A DNA stretch of 64,000 nucleotides from Rodentibacter sp. JRC1 (GTDB lineage: Bacteria; Pseudomonadota; Gammaproteobacteria; Enterobacterales; Pasteurellaceae), in contig NZ_BPWA01000001.1 in NCBI RefSeq assembly GCF_020521555.1, forward strand, positions 2,046,001 to 2,110,000, read 5' to 3'. A program made the position numbers and the translations under genes. A model generated the notes under the pieces. That model did no database searches. It had not been told where the DNA came from and worked only from the letters and a program-made list of their open reading frames with translations. Every line of letters starts with the position of its first letter. The stretch's first letter is position 1. Positions 1 to 10,200 of this stretch are shown here, in pieces.

Positions 1-204
1 GTGTTTGGTGAATATCTGTATCATAAGGATGAAGTCTATATCAGCCCGAATCAGCGTGATCAATTAAATCGTATTGTGCGTCAATCTACATTATCCCGCC
101 GCCGTAGCGGTTCAGGTTTTGGTGGCGGATTCGGAGGCGGCTCATCAGGCGGAGGCTTTGGTGGTGGCGGTTTTGGCGGCGGTGGAGCCGGCGGAAGTTG
201 GTAA
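1..204 (+). CDS. C-terminal fragment of a TPM-domain (YgcG-like) protein
   Basis: The reading frame is open from the first base, so only the last 67 codons of a longer gene are present. The visible part is a short charged stretch followed from about residue 38 by a glycine-rich tail made of repeated GGGFGG-type units and ending in GGSW. A glycine/serine tail ending in SW is typical of TPM-domain proteins of the YgcG family, which are membrane-anchored proteins of uncertain role. The catalytic or TPM domain itself lies outside the window, so the family call rests only on the tail. The gene ends 82 bases before grxD, on the same strand. Confidence 0.55.
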   Translation: MFGEYLYHKDEVYISPNQRDQLNRIVRQSTLSRRRSGSGFGGGFGGGSSGGGFGGGGFGGGGAGGSW

Positions 205-286
205 ATCCTACATAAATACTCAAGTTATAATTTGTGATGTTTTTAACTTATGTTAAAATGCCCGCTCGTTTTTTATGGGGAACATT

Positions 287-613
287 ATGGAAACTTTAGA
301 TAAAATTAAGAAACAAATCAGCGAAAATCCGATTTTAATTTATATGAAAGGATCGCCAAAACTGCCTTCTTGTGGTTTTTCTGCACGTGCGGTTGAAGCC
401 TTAATAAACTGCAAAGTGCCTTTTGGTTATGTCGATATCTTACAACATCCTGATATTCGGGCAGCGTTGCCGAGTTATGCAAATTGGCCGACTTTCCCTC
501 AATTATGGGTTGAAGGTGAATTGGTCGGCGGGTGCGATATTATTTTGGAAATGTATCAAGCCGGTGAATTGCAAACTCTGTTAAGCGAAGTCGCTGCCAA
601 GCACCAAGCATAA
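287..613 (+). CDS. grxD: Monothiol glutaredoxin GrxD (Grx4)
   Basis: This is a cytosolic monothiol glutaredoxin of 108 residues, the family that carries and delivers [2Fe-2S] clusters, often with BolA partners. The signature CGFS active site is at residues 29-32, preceded by the glutathione-binding KGSP and followed by the WPTFPQLW and GGCDII motifs. The start at 287 is chosen over an in-frame ATG at 275 because a GGGG Shine-Dalgarno (277-280) sits 6 bases before 287, and the family usually begins close to the helix METLDKIKKQI. The gene is followed directly by an intrinsic terminator and so appears to be transcribed alone or as the end of a unit. Confidence 0.95.
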   Translation: METLDKIKKQISENPILIYMKGSPKLPSCGFSARAVEALINCKVPFGYVDILQHPDIRAALPSYANWPTFPQLWVEGELVGGCDIILEMYQAGELQTLLSEVAAKHQA

Positions 614-627
614 TGTATTTAGAGCTT

Positions 628-654
628 AAACCCGCTTTTTGCGGGTTTTCTTTT
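628..654 (+). terminator. Intrinsic terminator after grxD
   Basis: The stem AAACCCGC / GCGGGTTT with a five-T loop is followed by TCTTTT. It lies 14 bases past the grxD stop. Confidence 0.9.
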
Positions 655-725
655 GCTTGAATTTTGTGATTCGTTTTATCGTAAAGTGCTTGTATATTAT
701 AAAGCATTTGTATAGACTTCCACAC

Positions 726-805
726 AATTAGTCGGGGTGCCAACTTGTTTGGCTGAGAAATACCCGTGAACCTGAAACAGATAATGCTGGCGTAGGAAAC
801 TAATT
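726..805 (+). promoter_or_regulatory. TPP (thiamine pyrophosphate) riboswitch
   Basis: The conserved thi-box core is plainly visible: GGGGTGCC, then GGCTGAGA, then ACCCGTGAACCTGA and the closing GCTGGCGTAGGAA. The outer P1 stem is formed by AATTAGT (726-732) and ACTAATT (799-805). It sits 44 bases upstream of the first ATG of thiB. Riboswitches of this class bind thiamine pyrophosphate and shut off expression. There is no clear terminator hairpin with a T-run between it and the start codon, so control of translation initiation is the likelier mechanism. Confidence 0.96.
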
Positions 806-849
806 CTTTTTCATTAGGCTGTTTCTTCACTTTTTATAAGGATGGCATT

Positions 850-1926
850 ATGAAAAAAACACGCTTCATTTTATACGCAATCGCTTCAGCAATTGCTATG
901 GTTTCGCCACCGTCGGCTAAGCCGATGTTCAAAAAACTGTTGTTTTTTGTAACCGCACTTTTTGTTTCATCTCCTTTTACTCAAGCTGCACCGCAACCTT
1001 TAACGGTCTATACTTATGATTCTTTCAGCGCTGATTGGAGTGCCGGCCCGAAAGTTAAAAATGGTTTTGAAAAACAATTCCCTCAGTGTCAATTAAATTA
1101 TGTCGCTTTTGATAATAACGGTACTCTGTTTAATCGTGTACGTTTGGAAGGCAAGAAAATTAAAGCGGACATCGTTTTGGGGTTAGATAATCACCAAATT
1201 GATGAAGCGGAAAAACTCGCAATGTTTGAGCCGAATCAAGTTGATCTCAATAAACTTGCGTTGCCGTTAGAATGGGATAATCGTACTTTTTTACCTTTCG
1301 ATTTTGCGAAATACGCTTTTATTTACGATAAAAATAAATTAACCAATCCGCCAAAAAGCCTGAAGGAATTGATTGAACGAAAAGATTTAAAAGTGTTATA
1401 TCAAGATCCGCGCACCAGCAGTATCGGACGAGGTTTATTACTTTGGGTGAATACGCTTTATCCGCAAGCTGAAATTGAAAATATGTGGAAAGCGTTAGCT
1501 GAACATACGGTTACCGTAACGAAAGGTTGGACTGAAGCCTATGGTGCCTTTTTAAAAGGTGAGGGGGATTTGGTATTAAGCACCAACACTTCACCGATTT
1601 ATCATCTTCTTTCCGAACAGAAAGAGAATTATATGGCGACTGATTTTGCAGAAGGTGGCGTGTTGCAAGTGGAAGTTGCGGCGAAAGTGGCGAATCGTAG
1701 TAATCGTTGTGCCGATCATTTCCTTGAATACTTGCTTTCACCGGAAGCGCAAGCCGATATAGCAAAAAATAACGTGATGTTACCGGTGATTAATACGGCG
1801 ATTGAAAGCAATATCGATGCCCTAAAGGAGCATACTCAACATAGTGTTGTTCTGGATACATCAAAAGTAACCGGTGAACATTTAAAAAACTGGATTAATC
1901 AATGGCAAAAGGCACTTTCTAAATAA
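850..1926 (+). CDS. thiB: Thiamine ABC transporter, periplasmic thiamine-binding protein
   Basis: This is the substrate-binding component of the ThiBPQ importer, which captures thiamine, TMP or TPP in the periplasm. The mature region opens with LTVYTYDSF, followed by a long type-2 periplasmic fold (e.g. ADIVLGLDNHQ, LYQDPRTSSIGRGLL). The N-terminus is odd. The first ATG (850) has a good AAGGA ribosome site, but the encoded protein carries two signal-peptide-like stretches in a row, residues 1-25 and 26-46. The second (from the ATG at 925, ending TQA-A) is the better signal peptide, yet has no ribosome site of its own. The gene overlaps thiP by one base. Expression is expected to fall when thiamine is plentiful, through the upstream TPP riboswitch. 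Confidence 0.93.
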   Translation: MKKTRFILYAIASAIAMVSPPSAKPMFKKLLFFVTALFVSSPFTQAAPQPLTVYTYDSFSADWSAGPKVKNGFEKQFPQCQLNYVAFDNNGTLFNRVRLEGKKIKADIVLGLDNHQIDEAEKLAMFEPNQVDLNKLALPLEWDNRTFLPFDFAKYAFIYDKNKLTNPPKSLKELIERKDLKVLYQDPRTSSIGRGLLLWVNTLYPQAEIENMWKALAEHTVTVTKGWTEAYGAFLKGEGDLVLSTNTSPIYHLLSEQKENYMATDFAEGGVLQVEVAAKVANRSNRCADHFLEYLLSPEAQADIAKNNVMLPVINTAIESNIDALKEHTQHSVVLDTSKVTGEHLKNWINQWQKALSK

Positions 1927-3542
1927 TGAGTCGTATGGTGCCATTATTTTCTCATCCGCATTTTCGTCCCCGTCATTATATCGGCGGAAGTGCGGTCGTT
2001 TTTTTCATTGTTTTACTTTATGTGCTCTCTCTTTCATCAGTGTTTTCTGTAGGAGGAAGCTATACGTGGGAAAACTTTAAACAAGACAGTTATCTACATC
2101 AAATCATCACCTTTAGTTTTGAGCAGGCTTTTTTGTCGGCATTGCTTTCGGTGATGATTGGAACGTTATTTGGGCGTGCATTTTTTTATCAATCTTTTTG
2201 TGGCAAGCGGCTTATACAGCGTTTATTTTCTCTCACATTCGTATTGCCCGCATTATTGGCTATCTTCGGTTTACTTGGTATTTATGGTTCGGCTGGTTGG
2301 CTAAGTTTGCTTATGCAGAGTTTGGGAATCGACTGGAAACCGACAATCTACGGACTAAGCGGCATCTTGATTGCTCATCTTTTTTTTAATATTCCTCTCG
2401 CGGCAAGAATGACGGGGCAAGCCCTACAATCTATCCCTTCGGAACAACATCAGCTTGCCGCTCAATTAAATATTCGCGGTTGGCAATTTTTTCGTCTCAT
2501 TGAATTACCTTATCTTAAAAATCAACTTTTACCTGCTTTTGTGTTGATTTTTATGTTGTGCTTTACCAGCTTCACGATTGTACTCGCACTTGGTGGCGGG
2601 CCACAAAATAGCACATTAGAAGTCGCCATTTATCAAGCGATTTTATTTGAATTTGATTTTCCGAAAGCCGCCTTGTTTGCCTTGATTCAATTTGTTTTTT
2701 GCTTTGTATTATTTACGATGTCGCAGTTTTTGGCAAAACCACCGGAAACCCACTTATCTCAGCGTTATATTTGGCTGGCTGCCCCTTCAAGTGCGGTCAA
2801 AATTTTTAATGTTTTTATTTTAATTAGCGTTTGCTTATTTATTTTTATGCCCTTGTTGAATATTATCGTTGAAGGATTGAACGCACGGCAATGGGGGCGT
2901 TTTTTACAAGACCCGCAGTTATGGAAAGCCTTAATGTATTCTCTTTCTATGGCACCGACTTCAGGCGTGCTGGCAATTACTTTTTCTTTTCTCTTATTAC
3001 TGCTTTCACGCCAATTACAATGGCTCCATTTTCCTGTGTTTGCAACCTTTATTCAAACCGCCGGAATGATGATTTTAGCCATTCCTACATTGATTTTGGC
3101 GGTAGGGCTATTTTTGCTTTTACAAGATATTGATTTCACCAATGTACATTTATTTTTTATCGTCGTGCTTTGTAACGCCTTGGCGGCGATGCCTTTTGTT
3201 ATCCGAATTTTAAATTCGCCGATGATGCAGGCGACGCAATATTATGAAAAACTATGCTTATCGCTTAATCTTAAAGGTTGGCAACGCTTTAAATTAATAG
3301 AATATCCGTTATTAAAGGCACCGTTAAAATATGCGTTTGCGCTGGCGACGACACTTTCGTTGGGGGATTTCACGGCAATTGCATTATTTGGTAGTCCGGA
3401 TTTCACCTCGCTTCCTCATTTGCTTTATCAACAACTCGGGCAATATCGTAGCCAAGAAGCTGCAATTACCGCATTGATTTTGCTGGGTTTATGTATCGGA
3501 TTATTTCTGTTTATCGAACACAATAAGGTGGACAATGATTAA
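1926..3542 (+). CDS. thiP: Thiamine ABC transporter permease
   Basis: An inner-membrane protein of 538 residues made of two fused permease halves, as usual for ThiP. Each half carries an EAA-type cytoplasmic loop that docks onto the ATPase: [15 protein letters not shown] in the first half and [15 protein letters not shown] in the second. Many hydrophobic segments fill the rest. The start ATG shares a base with the thiB stop codon and the end overlaps thiQ by eight bases, indicating translational coupling in thiBPQ. A Hin uptake sequence lies within codons near 1988 and another near 2789. Confidence 0.94.
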   Translation: MSRMVPLFSHPHFRPRHYIGGSAVVFFIVLLYVLSLSSVFSVGGSYTWENFKQDSYLHQIITFSFEQAFLSALLSVMIGTLFGRAFFYQSFCGKRLIQRLFSLTFVLPALLAIFGLLGIYGSAGWLSLLMQSLGIDWKPTIYGLSGILIAHLFFNIPLAARMTGQALQSIPSEQHQLAAQLNIRGWQFFRLIELPYLKNQLLPAFVLIFMLCFTSFTIVLALGGGPQNSTLEVAIYQAILFEFDFPKAALFALIQFVFCFVLFTMSQFLAKPPETHLSQRYIWLAAPSSAVKIFNVFILISVCLFIFMPLLNIIVEGLNARQWGRFLQDPQLWKALMYSLSMAPTSGVLAITFSFLLLLLSRQLQWLHFPVFATFIQTAGMMILAIPTLILAVGLFLLLQDIDFTNVHLFFIVVLCNALAAMPFVIRILNSPMMQATQYYEKLCLSLNLKGWQRFKLIEYPLLKAPLKYAFALATTLSLGDFTAIALFGSPDFTSLPHLLYQQLGQYRSQEAAITALILLGLCIGLFLFIEHNKVDND

Positions 3543-4164
3543 ATTAAAAAAGGTTAAATTTAATTATAAATCAATGCCGATGGCGTTTGATCTACATATT
3601 CGTGCGCAAGAAAAAATAGCAATTATTGGTGAAAGCGGCGCAGGAAAAAGCACTTTGTTAAATTTGATTGCCGGTTTTGACTGCGTAAATAGCGGGGAGA
3701 TTTGGTTAAATAGTGAAAATCACACAAATACCGAACCTTATCAGAGACCTGTTTCTATGTTATTTCAAGAAAATAATTTATTTACCCATTTAACCGTGGC
3801 AGAAAATATTGCATTGGGTCTGAAATCGAATTTATCGCTTTCTTCTGAAGATAAAATGCGGATAGAACAAGCGGCAAGTGCGGTCAATTTACAAGATTTT
3901 TTAATGCGAAAACCGACCGCACTTTCAGGGGGGCAAAAACAGCGGGTTGCTCTGGCACGTTGTTTGTTACGTAATAAACCGATTTTATTATTAGATGAAC
4001 CCTTTTCAGCACTTGATCCGCAATTACGTGTGGAAATGTTACGCTTAATAGATCGCTTATGCAGTGAAAAAATGCTAACTTTGCTGCTTGTTACGCATCA
4101 GCCGCAGGAATTGGAAGGCTATATTGATCGCCTTATTCATATTCACCAAGGACAAAATTTATAG
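3535..4164 (+). CDS. thiQ: Thiamine ABC transporter ATP-binding protein
   Basis: The cytoplasmic ATPase of the thiamine importer, 209 residues. The Walker A motif GESGAGKST is at residues 32-40, the Q-loop is in MLFQENNLF, the ABC signature is LSGGQKQR, and the Walker B is [11 protein letters not shown] followed by the H-loop in LLVTHQPQE. It overlaps the end of thiP and is followed after only eight bases by bioB, so bioB may be co-transcribed and thus also be under the TPP riboswitch. Two uptake sequences lie inside the gene (near 3878 and 3919). Confidence 0.95.
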   Translation: MIKLKKVKFNYKSMPMAFDLHIRAQEKIAIIGESGAGKSTLLNLIAGFDCVNSGEIWLNSENHTNTEPYQRPVSMLFQENNLFTHLTVAENIALGLKSNLSLSSEDKMRIEQAASAVNLQDFLMRKPTALSGGQKQRVALARCLLRNKPILLLDEPFSALDPQLRVEMLRLIDRLCSEKMLTLLLVTHQPQELEGYIDRLIHIHQGQNL

Positions 4165-4172
4165 GGAAAAGT

Positions 4173-5186
4173 ATGACAACTAAACAAACCGTTCAATTAA
4201 ATAGCATTACACCACATCCTTGCGTTGAGTATTGGTCCGTCTGCAAAGTTGAGGCATTATTTGAAACGCCCTTTTTGGAGTTGGTTTACCGAGCGGCACA
4301 GGTACATCGAGAGCATTTTAATCCGCAAGCGATTCAGCTTTCGACATTGATGTCGATTAAAACCGGCGGATGTCCGGAAGATTGCGGCTATTGTCCGCAA
4401 TCGGCACGGTATCAAACCGGTGTGCAAAATCAGCAATTACTGAATGTTGATGAAATCGTGGAGAAAGCCAAAATTGCAAAATCTCGTGGGGCAGGACGTT
4501 TTTGTATGGGGGCGGCATGGCGAGGGCCTAAACCGAAGGATATGGCAAAAGTAACGGAAATTATTAAAGCCGTAAAAGATCTTGGGTTAGAAACTTGCGG
4601 CACTTTCGGATTATTGCAAGAGGGAATGGCGGAAGAATTAAGAGAGGCGGGATTAGATTACTATAATCATAACCTTGATACCGCACCGGAACATTATCAT
4701 AAGATTATTGGTACACGCCGTTTCGATGATCGTTTAAGCACCTTAGGCAAGGTGCGTAAAGCCGGTTTGAAAGTGTGTTGTGGCGGCATCGTGGGAATGA
4801 ATGAAACCCGTAAGGAACGCGCAGGTTTAATCGCAAGCCTTGCGAATTTGGATCCGCAGCCGGAATCCGTACCAATCAATCAGTTGGTGAAAGTAGAAGG
4901 TACACCGCTTGCCGAAGCGGTAGAATTGGATTGGACGGAATTTGTTCGTACCATTGCGGTGGCTCGTATCACAATGCCTCAAAGTTATGTTCGTTTGTCG
5001 GCAGGTCGTCAAGGTATGACGGAAGAAATGCAGGCAATGTGCTTTATGGCGGGAGCCAATTCGATTTTTTATGGCGATAAGTTGCTCATTACGGGAAATC
5101 CTGAAGAAGACGGCGACCAAATTCTTATGGCAAAACTTGATTTAGAGCCGGAAACGGAAGAAAATCGAAAACCGCTTGAGCGTTAA
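4173..5186 (+). CDS. bioB: Biotin synthase
   Basis: A radical-SAM enzyme that inserts sulfur into dethiobiotin, the last step of biotin synthesis. The CxxxCxxC cluster is visible as [10 protein letters not shown] with Cys67, Cys71 and Cys74. Downstream are the conserved [18 protein letters not shown] and RLSAGRQ motifs, the last carrying the arginine ligand of the auxiliary [2Fe-2S] cluster. The length of 337 is normal. It lies eight bases after thiQ with a GGGAAAAGT ribosome site. Other biotin genes are not in the window. A vitamin importer followed by a vitamin synthase suggests a cofactor operon. Confidence 0.96.
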   Translation: MTTKQTVQLNSITPHPCVEYWSVCKVEALFETPFLELVYRAAQVHREHFNPQAIQLSTLMSIKTGGCPEDCGYCPQSARYQTGVQNQQLLNVDEIVEKAKIAKSRGAGRFCMGAAWRGPKPKDMAKVTEIIKAVKDLGLETCGTFGLLQEGMAEELREAGLDYYNHNLDTAPEHYHKIIGTRRFDDRLSTLGKVRKAGLKVCCGGIVGMNETRKERAGLIASLANLDPQPESVPINQLVKVEGTPLAEAVELDWTEFVRTIAVARITMPQSYVRLSAGRQGMTEEMQAMCFMAGANSIFYGDKLLITGNPEEDGDQILMAKLDLEPETEENRKPLER

Positions 5187-5205
5187 TAAGGGAAAGAAAG
5201 TAAAG

Positions 5206-5378
5206 CGGTATTATGTAGCACTTGCACAAATCATCGTAGGGTATCATTAGGCGAAGCCGTAACGCACCATATAGAGGGGGGTAATGATGAAATGGTGCGT
5301 TACGCAAAGCTTAACGCACCCTACTTCCAATAAACATTGATCATAAAATTCTCTTTGTGCGACTGCTACATAATACCG
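5206..5378. repeat. MITE-like inverted-repeat element, copy 1 (intact, with target duplication)
   Basis: This is a 173-bp non-coding element bounded by terminal inverted repeats of about 25 bp that match at 23 positions (left end begins CGGTATTATGTAGCA, right end finishes TGCTACATAATACCG). It is flanked on both sides by the identical octamer AAGTAAAG (5198-5205 and 5379-5386), which looks like an 8-bp target-site duplication. The interior holds a second dyad built on GGTGCGTTA / TAACGCACC. No open frame is present. Related copies lie at 37511-37609 and 50905-51055, and shorter relatives elsewhere in the window. Confidence 0.8.
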
Positions 5379-5387
5379 AAGTAAAGA

Positions 5388-5416
5388 AAAAGTGCGGTAA
5401 ATTTCACCGCACTTTT
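5388..5416. terminator. Bidirectional terminator made of two inverted uptake sequences
   Basis: AAAAGTGCGGT (5388-5398) pairs with ACCGCACTTTT (5406-5416), with AAATTTC between them, and a T-run follows on either strand. It separates the convergent bioB and putP genes. Confidence 0.85.
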
Positions 5417-5429
5417 TTCTCGCTGTAAG

Positions 5430-6926
5430 TTAGCCTTTATTTCTGTTCTCAAATTCGGTTAGGGCTTCATCAAATTGTTCCGCTACTGTCGGGTGAACTT
5501 GGGCGAATATTGATGAGGTTATCGTGATGAACGAGCAGACTAAGAAACCTGGAATGATTTCATAAAGGTGGGATAAATCTTCCCAGCCTAGGTATTTCAT
5601 TAACGGGCTCCAAGCGACCACCGTTACCGCACCTGATAACATTCCCCATAATGCCGCTTTAGAGCTGATGTTACGATTAAAGAGGGAGAGAATGACGACA
5701 GGGCCGAATGCCGCACCGAAACCTGCCCAAGCATAGGATACCAAGCCCATCACTTTAGAATTTGGATCTTGTGCAATGATGATGGCAACGATGGCGATCA
5801 ATAACACCATTAAACGCCCAACCCACACTAATTCTTTGCTTGAAGCGTTTTTGCGGAAAAAGCCTTTGTAAAAATCTTCCGTAATTGCAGCAGAACACAT
5901 TAATAATTGCGCTGATAACGTACTCATCACCGCCGCTAAAATGGCTGATAACACTATACCGACAATCCAAGGATTAAACATCACTTTAGAGAGTTCAATA
6001 AAGATGGATTCCGCATTATCAAGCGGAATATTTTTGTGGGTGAAATAACCTAATCCGAAATAACCGACAGCTACTGCTCCACCTAGGCAGAGTAACATCC
6101 AAGTAATGCCGATGGTGCGGGCTTTATCAAGGGATTGAACGGAATCTGCCGCCATAAAACGCGCCAAGATATGAGGTTGCCCAAAATAACCTAATCCCCA
6201 AGCGAGGGCGGAGATTACGCCGATACCGGATACGTTATGCAACCAGTTGCTATATGGAATGTTAGTTACCGCTGATTTTGCCGCTAAAGCCGTATTGATT
6301 TCATCCCAGCCGATATTCACTAACGCCATAATCGGCGCAAGAAGTAAGGCAAAAATCATTAACGAAGCCTGAATGGTATCACTCCACGAAACCGCTAAAT
6401 AACCACCGATAAAGGTATAAGTGATGGTAGCAATTGCACCGAGCCAAAGAGCGGTGTAGTAATCTAATCCTAATAAACTTTGGAACAATTTAGCACCGGC
6501 AACGACACCTGATGCGCAGTAAATAGTGAAAAAGAATAAAATTATGGAGGAAGAAATAATTTTTAACGCTTTTTTCTGACGTGGAAAACGCTGAGCAAAA
6601 AATTCAGGCAATGTGAGCGCATTACTGTATTTTTCGGTAAAAATACGTAAGCGACCCGCCACGATTTTGTAGTTCATAAAGGCACCGATGGTCAACCCCA
6701 CGGCAATCCAGGCTTCAGACAAACCCGAAAGGAAAATTGCCCCCGGTAAACCCATTAAAAGCCAACCGGACATATCCGAAGCTCCGGCAGACATTGCGGT
6801 GACAAAACTCCCCATTTTTCGACCACCTAAAATATAGTCGTCAAAGTTTTGAGTTGAGCGATAGGCGTACAATCCGATCCCTAAAATGATTAATAAATAC
6901 AAACCAAATGTGATGTAAATTTGCAT
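5430..6926 (-). CDS. putP: Sodium/proline symporter
   Basis: A member of the sodium:solute symporter family (SSS) with about 13 membrane segments, 498 residues. It begins MQIYITFGLYLLI and contains the family blocks GGRKMGSFVTAMSAGASDMSGW and the motif AWGLGYFGQPHI; sodium-binding residues lie in the early helices. The start at 6926 is preferred over an ATG 42 codons upstream. It has an AGGAG ribosome site five to nine bases before it, and the extension reads through a repeat-like non-coding segment. Next to putA it forms the proline uptake and oxidation pair, on the same strand but separated by a 313-base gap. Confidence 0.94.
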   Translation of the reverse strand: MQIYITFGLYLLIILGIGLYAYRSTQNFDDYILGGRKMGSFVTAMSAGASDMSGWLLMGLPGAIFLSGLSEAWIAVGLTIGAFMNYKIVAGRLRIFTEKYSNALTLPEFFAQRFPRQKKALKIISSSIILFFFTIYCASGVVAGAKLFQSLLGLDYYTALWLGAIATITYTFIGGYLAVSWSDTIQASLMIFALLLAPIMALVNIGWDEINTALAAKSAVTNIPYSNWLHNVSGIGVISALAWGLGYFGQPHILARFMAADSVQSLDKARTIGITWMLLCLGGAVAVGYFGLGYFTHKNIPLDNAESIFIELSKVMFNPWIVGIVLSAILAAVMSTLSAQLLMCSAAITEDFYKGFFRKNASSKELVWVGRLMVLLIAIVAIIIAQDPNSKVMGLVSYAWAGFGAAFGPVVILSLFNRNISSKAALWGMLSGAVTVVAWSPLMKYLGWEDLSHLYEIIPGFLVCSFITITSSIFAQVHPTVAEQFDEALTEFENRNKG

Positions 6927-7040
6927 AGTTTTACTCCTATTTTTGAAGTGTTTGTGCTCCCACCATTTACGGAGGAAGTTGTCGCAAAGCGACTGAAGGA
7001 AATGCAACAAGCACAGCATAGCGGAAATGATTTGATTTTT

Positions 7041-7164
7041 AGGGGAGATCACGCCGGTCTACAAAATATCTCTTATTGAGATTATAGTTCAGCACCAACA
7101 GGTGGTGTGATCCCCCTAGTTTTCATTCAAGAATGATATACCGTGCAACCGCTACATAACAGAG
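7041..7164. repeat. Inverted repeat and MITE end relic between putA and putP
   Basis: The gap of 313 bases between the two put genes holds no convincing gene. AGGGGAGATCACGCC (7041-7055) pairs with the complementary GGTGTGATCCCCCT (about 7105-7118), with one bulge and one mismatch. Just beyond it, at 7141-7164, lies a sequence resembling the right end of the MITE-like family (GTGCAACCGCTACATAA), without a matching left end. The stretch can be read through in the putP frame, but its peptide has no family resemblance. Confidence 0.5.
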
Positions 7165-7239
7165 AAAACGATTAGAAAAATGACCGCTCTTTTCCCTCCG
7201 CCTTAATTAAATAGGGGAGGGAATATATAGAGGGTAATG

Positions 7240-10200
7240 CTAATGTTCTTCTGATGCCATTAACGATGTATTTCCGCCGGCAGCAGTCGTATTATAGCTG
7301 CGAGAGAATTCATCGTATAACGGCAGTAAATCTTGTGTCATTTGCCAATCGAAACATTTAAAAATCGCTTTGCTGTTTTCTGCAAGCCATTGGCGTTGAG
7401 CCTTTTCAAGTGCGGTCAAATAGATACCTTTTTGACAATGCCCTAATTGAGTATCTACACGAACTCCGACTTTGTTGGTTTTGGCAAGCGGGTGGCTAGG
7501 TTCAACTAATATGGTAAAGCCGGCATTAAGTAGTTTATCTGCTGCCGATTGCGCTTTTTCTAAATCACCGTTTAAAATTGCGACTTCGCACGGTAGGTAT
7601 GCCAAACTGTTATGTTCTCCGGTGATGCTTTCTAGCACCGGTTTGGTGTTAGCTAGTGTGTGTTCGTCACCGAATTGACTATAATAGCGTGGAGTGCGGG
7701 TTAATCGTTGGAGATAGAACTCTCCGCCGGCTTTAGGGCCTGTGCCGGATAAACCGTGTCCTCCGAAAGGTTGTACTCCAACAACGGCACCCACGATATT
7801 ACGATTAATATAGAAGTTACCGCAATTGAGATGTTTTTCCACCAAGTCCATTTGTTTGCGAATGCGGCTGTGGCAACCGCCCGTTAAGGCATAACCTTTT
7901 TCGTTTACGCTTTCGAGTACTTTTACTAAATCATCTTTGTGATAGCGGATAATGTGTAGAATCGGACCAAATACTTCGCGTTTAACTTGATTCAAGTTAT
8001 CTAATAAGTAGATGGATGGCGCAATAAAATGACCACCCTCCGGTACGGATAATTCGGTGTAAGCACGCGCTACTTTACGCATATTAGCTTGGTGATTAAG
8101 TAAGTTCTGTTTAGCTTCATCATCAATTACCGGCCCAACATCGGTTTCGAGTAAACGCGGATCGCCAATGCTGAGCTCTTTCATTGCTTCGCTGAGCATT
8201 TTGTAATATTGCTCTGCAACTTCTTCTTGCAACAATAAAATGCGAAGGGCGGAGCAGCGTTGACCGGCGGAATCAAATGCAGAACTTAAAACGTCCGCCG
8301 CCACTTGTTCAGGTAAGGCGGAGGTATCGACGACCAATACATTTTGACCGCCTGTTTCTGCAATAAGAATCGGATCATTATCTGCTGTCGCCAAACGTTT
8401 TTCGATAAGTTTTGCCACTTCAGTTGAGCCTGTGAATACAACACCGTCAAAAGGTTGTTGTACCAATGCAGCACCGAGATCGCCTGCACCTAGCACCAAT
8501 TGTAAGGTTTCTATCGGCACGCCTGCTTGATGGAGTAATTTCACGGCGGCGTAAGCAATCAGTGAAGTTTGTTCTGCAGGTTTTGCGATCACCGCATTAC
8601 CCGCTGCAAGAGAAGCGGCAATTTGTCCTGTAAAGATGGCGAGAGGGAAGTTCCAAGGAGAAATGCAAAGTACTTTTCCACGAGCTTCGCCAAGTTGGTT
8701 ATGTGCGCTTAAATATTCAAGTTGGTTAGCATAATAGCGGAGGAAATCAACCGCTTCACGCAACTCTGCAATGGCATTTGGTAAGGTTTTGCCGGCTTCG
8801 ACAATAGCAAGTTTCATTAATAAGCCGTGATGCTCTTCATAGAGATCCGCCGCTTTGCGTAAAACGTTGGCTTTTTTGACCGCACTTTGTTCATTCCAAA
8901 CTTGATTACTCGCTCTATTGAAAACAGTTTCCGCCGTCGTTACATCCAAGAAGCGTACTTCACCGATTGTTTCAGTTAATTTTGCAGGATTTTTTACCGT
9001 ATGTGCGGTGTGCTGTGTCAAATTATCTAGTGCCGTTAAAGATTCGCCATTGGCGATTTGGGCTTCGTTTAAAGCTTTTTCAAGATTTGCAAGTACAAAT
9101 TCGTTAGTTAAATCAAAACCTGCGGAATTACGGCGATCCGCAAAGAGCTCTAGAGGCTTACGGACTAATTTATTCGGTTCACCGTGGGATTTTTCATAAA
9201 GTTTCCATGGTGGAGTTACGAGTTGTGAAACAGGAATAGTTTCATCTACTAATTGATGTACGAAAGAAGAATTCGCCCCATTTTCCAGTAAGCGACGAAC
9301 AAGATAGGCGAGCAATGTTTCATGAGTACCGACCGGAGCATATACACGAACCTGACGATCAAAATTATCTTTGCCTACAATGTTGTCATAAAGGTTTTCG
9401 CCCATACCGTGTAAGCATTGAAACTCAAATTCTTTTCCTTGCCCTAATTCGTAAACGGTGCACATAGTGAGGATATTGTGAGTTGCAAATTGCGGATAGA
9501 TGACATCTTGTGCATCAAGAAGTTTTTTGGCACAAGCAATGTAGGCAATGTCAGTATGATTTTTACGCGTATAAAGCGGGAAATCTTCAAGTCCATCGGT
9601 TTGCGCCCATTTGATTTCGCTATCCCAATATGCGCCTTTCACTAAACGGATCATCAAATAGCCTTGTTTTTCACGGGCAAGATTGATTAAGTAATCCAAC
9701 ACGTACGGACAGCGTTTGGAGTAGGATTGCACAACAAAGCCAATTCCTTTGTAGCCTTTGAGCTCCGGTTCATCAAGTAATTTTTCCAGTAAATCAAGGG
9801 ATAGTTCTAAGCGATTGGATTCTTCCGCATCAATATTTACACTGATGTTGTATTTTTGGGCGAGTAAGAAAAGTTGTTTTATGCGCGGGTAAAGCTCGTT
9901 CATTGTACGATCGTATTTTGCACGGCTATATTTGGGATGAATTGCAGAGAGTTTTACTGAAACGCTATTACCGTTATAGATGGTTCGCCCTATTGCATTT
10001 TTACCTACCTCTTCAATGGCATGCAAATAGTCATTGAAATAACGATCGGCATCAGTCTCTGTCATTGCGGCTTCGCCTAACATATCAAAAGAGAACGTAA
10101 ACCCTTTTTTATAGCGTGGATTAACGTGTTGTAAGGCTTCTTGCATTGTTACGCCAGCCACAAATTGTTTACCCATAATGCGCATCGATTTAACCATTGC

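Noticed and set aside
1..204. A complete small glycine-rich protein starting at the GTG at base 1
   Set aside because: The frame is open at the window edge and the tail is typical of a longer TPM-domain protein.
6927..7052. A 42-codon N-terminal extension of putP
   Set aside because: The SSS-family start and an AGGAG site fit 6926; the extension runs through a repeat-like, non-coding segment.
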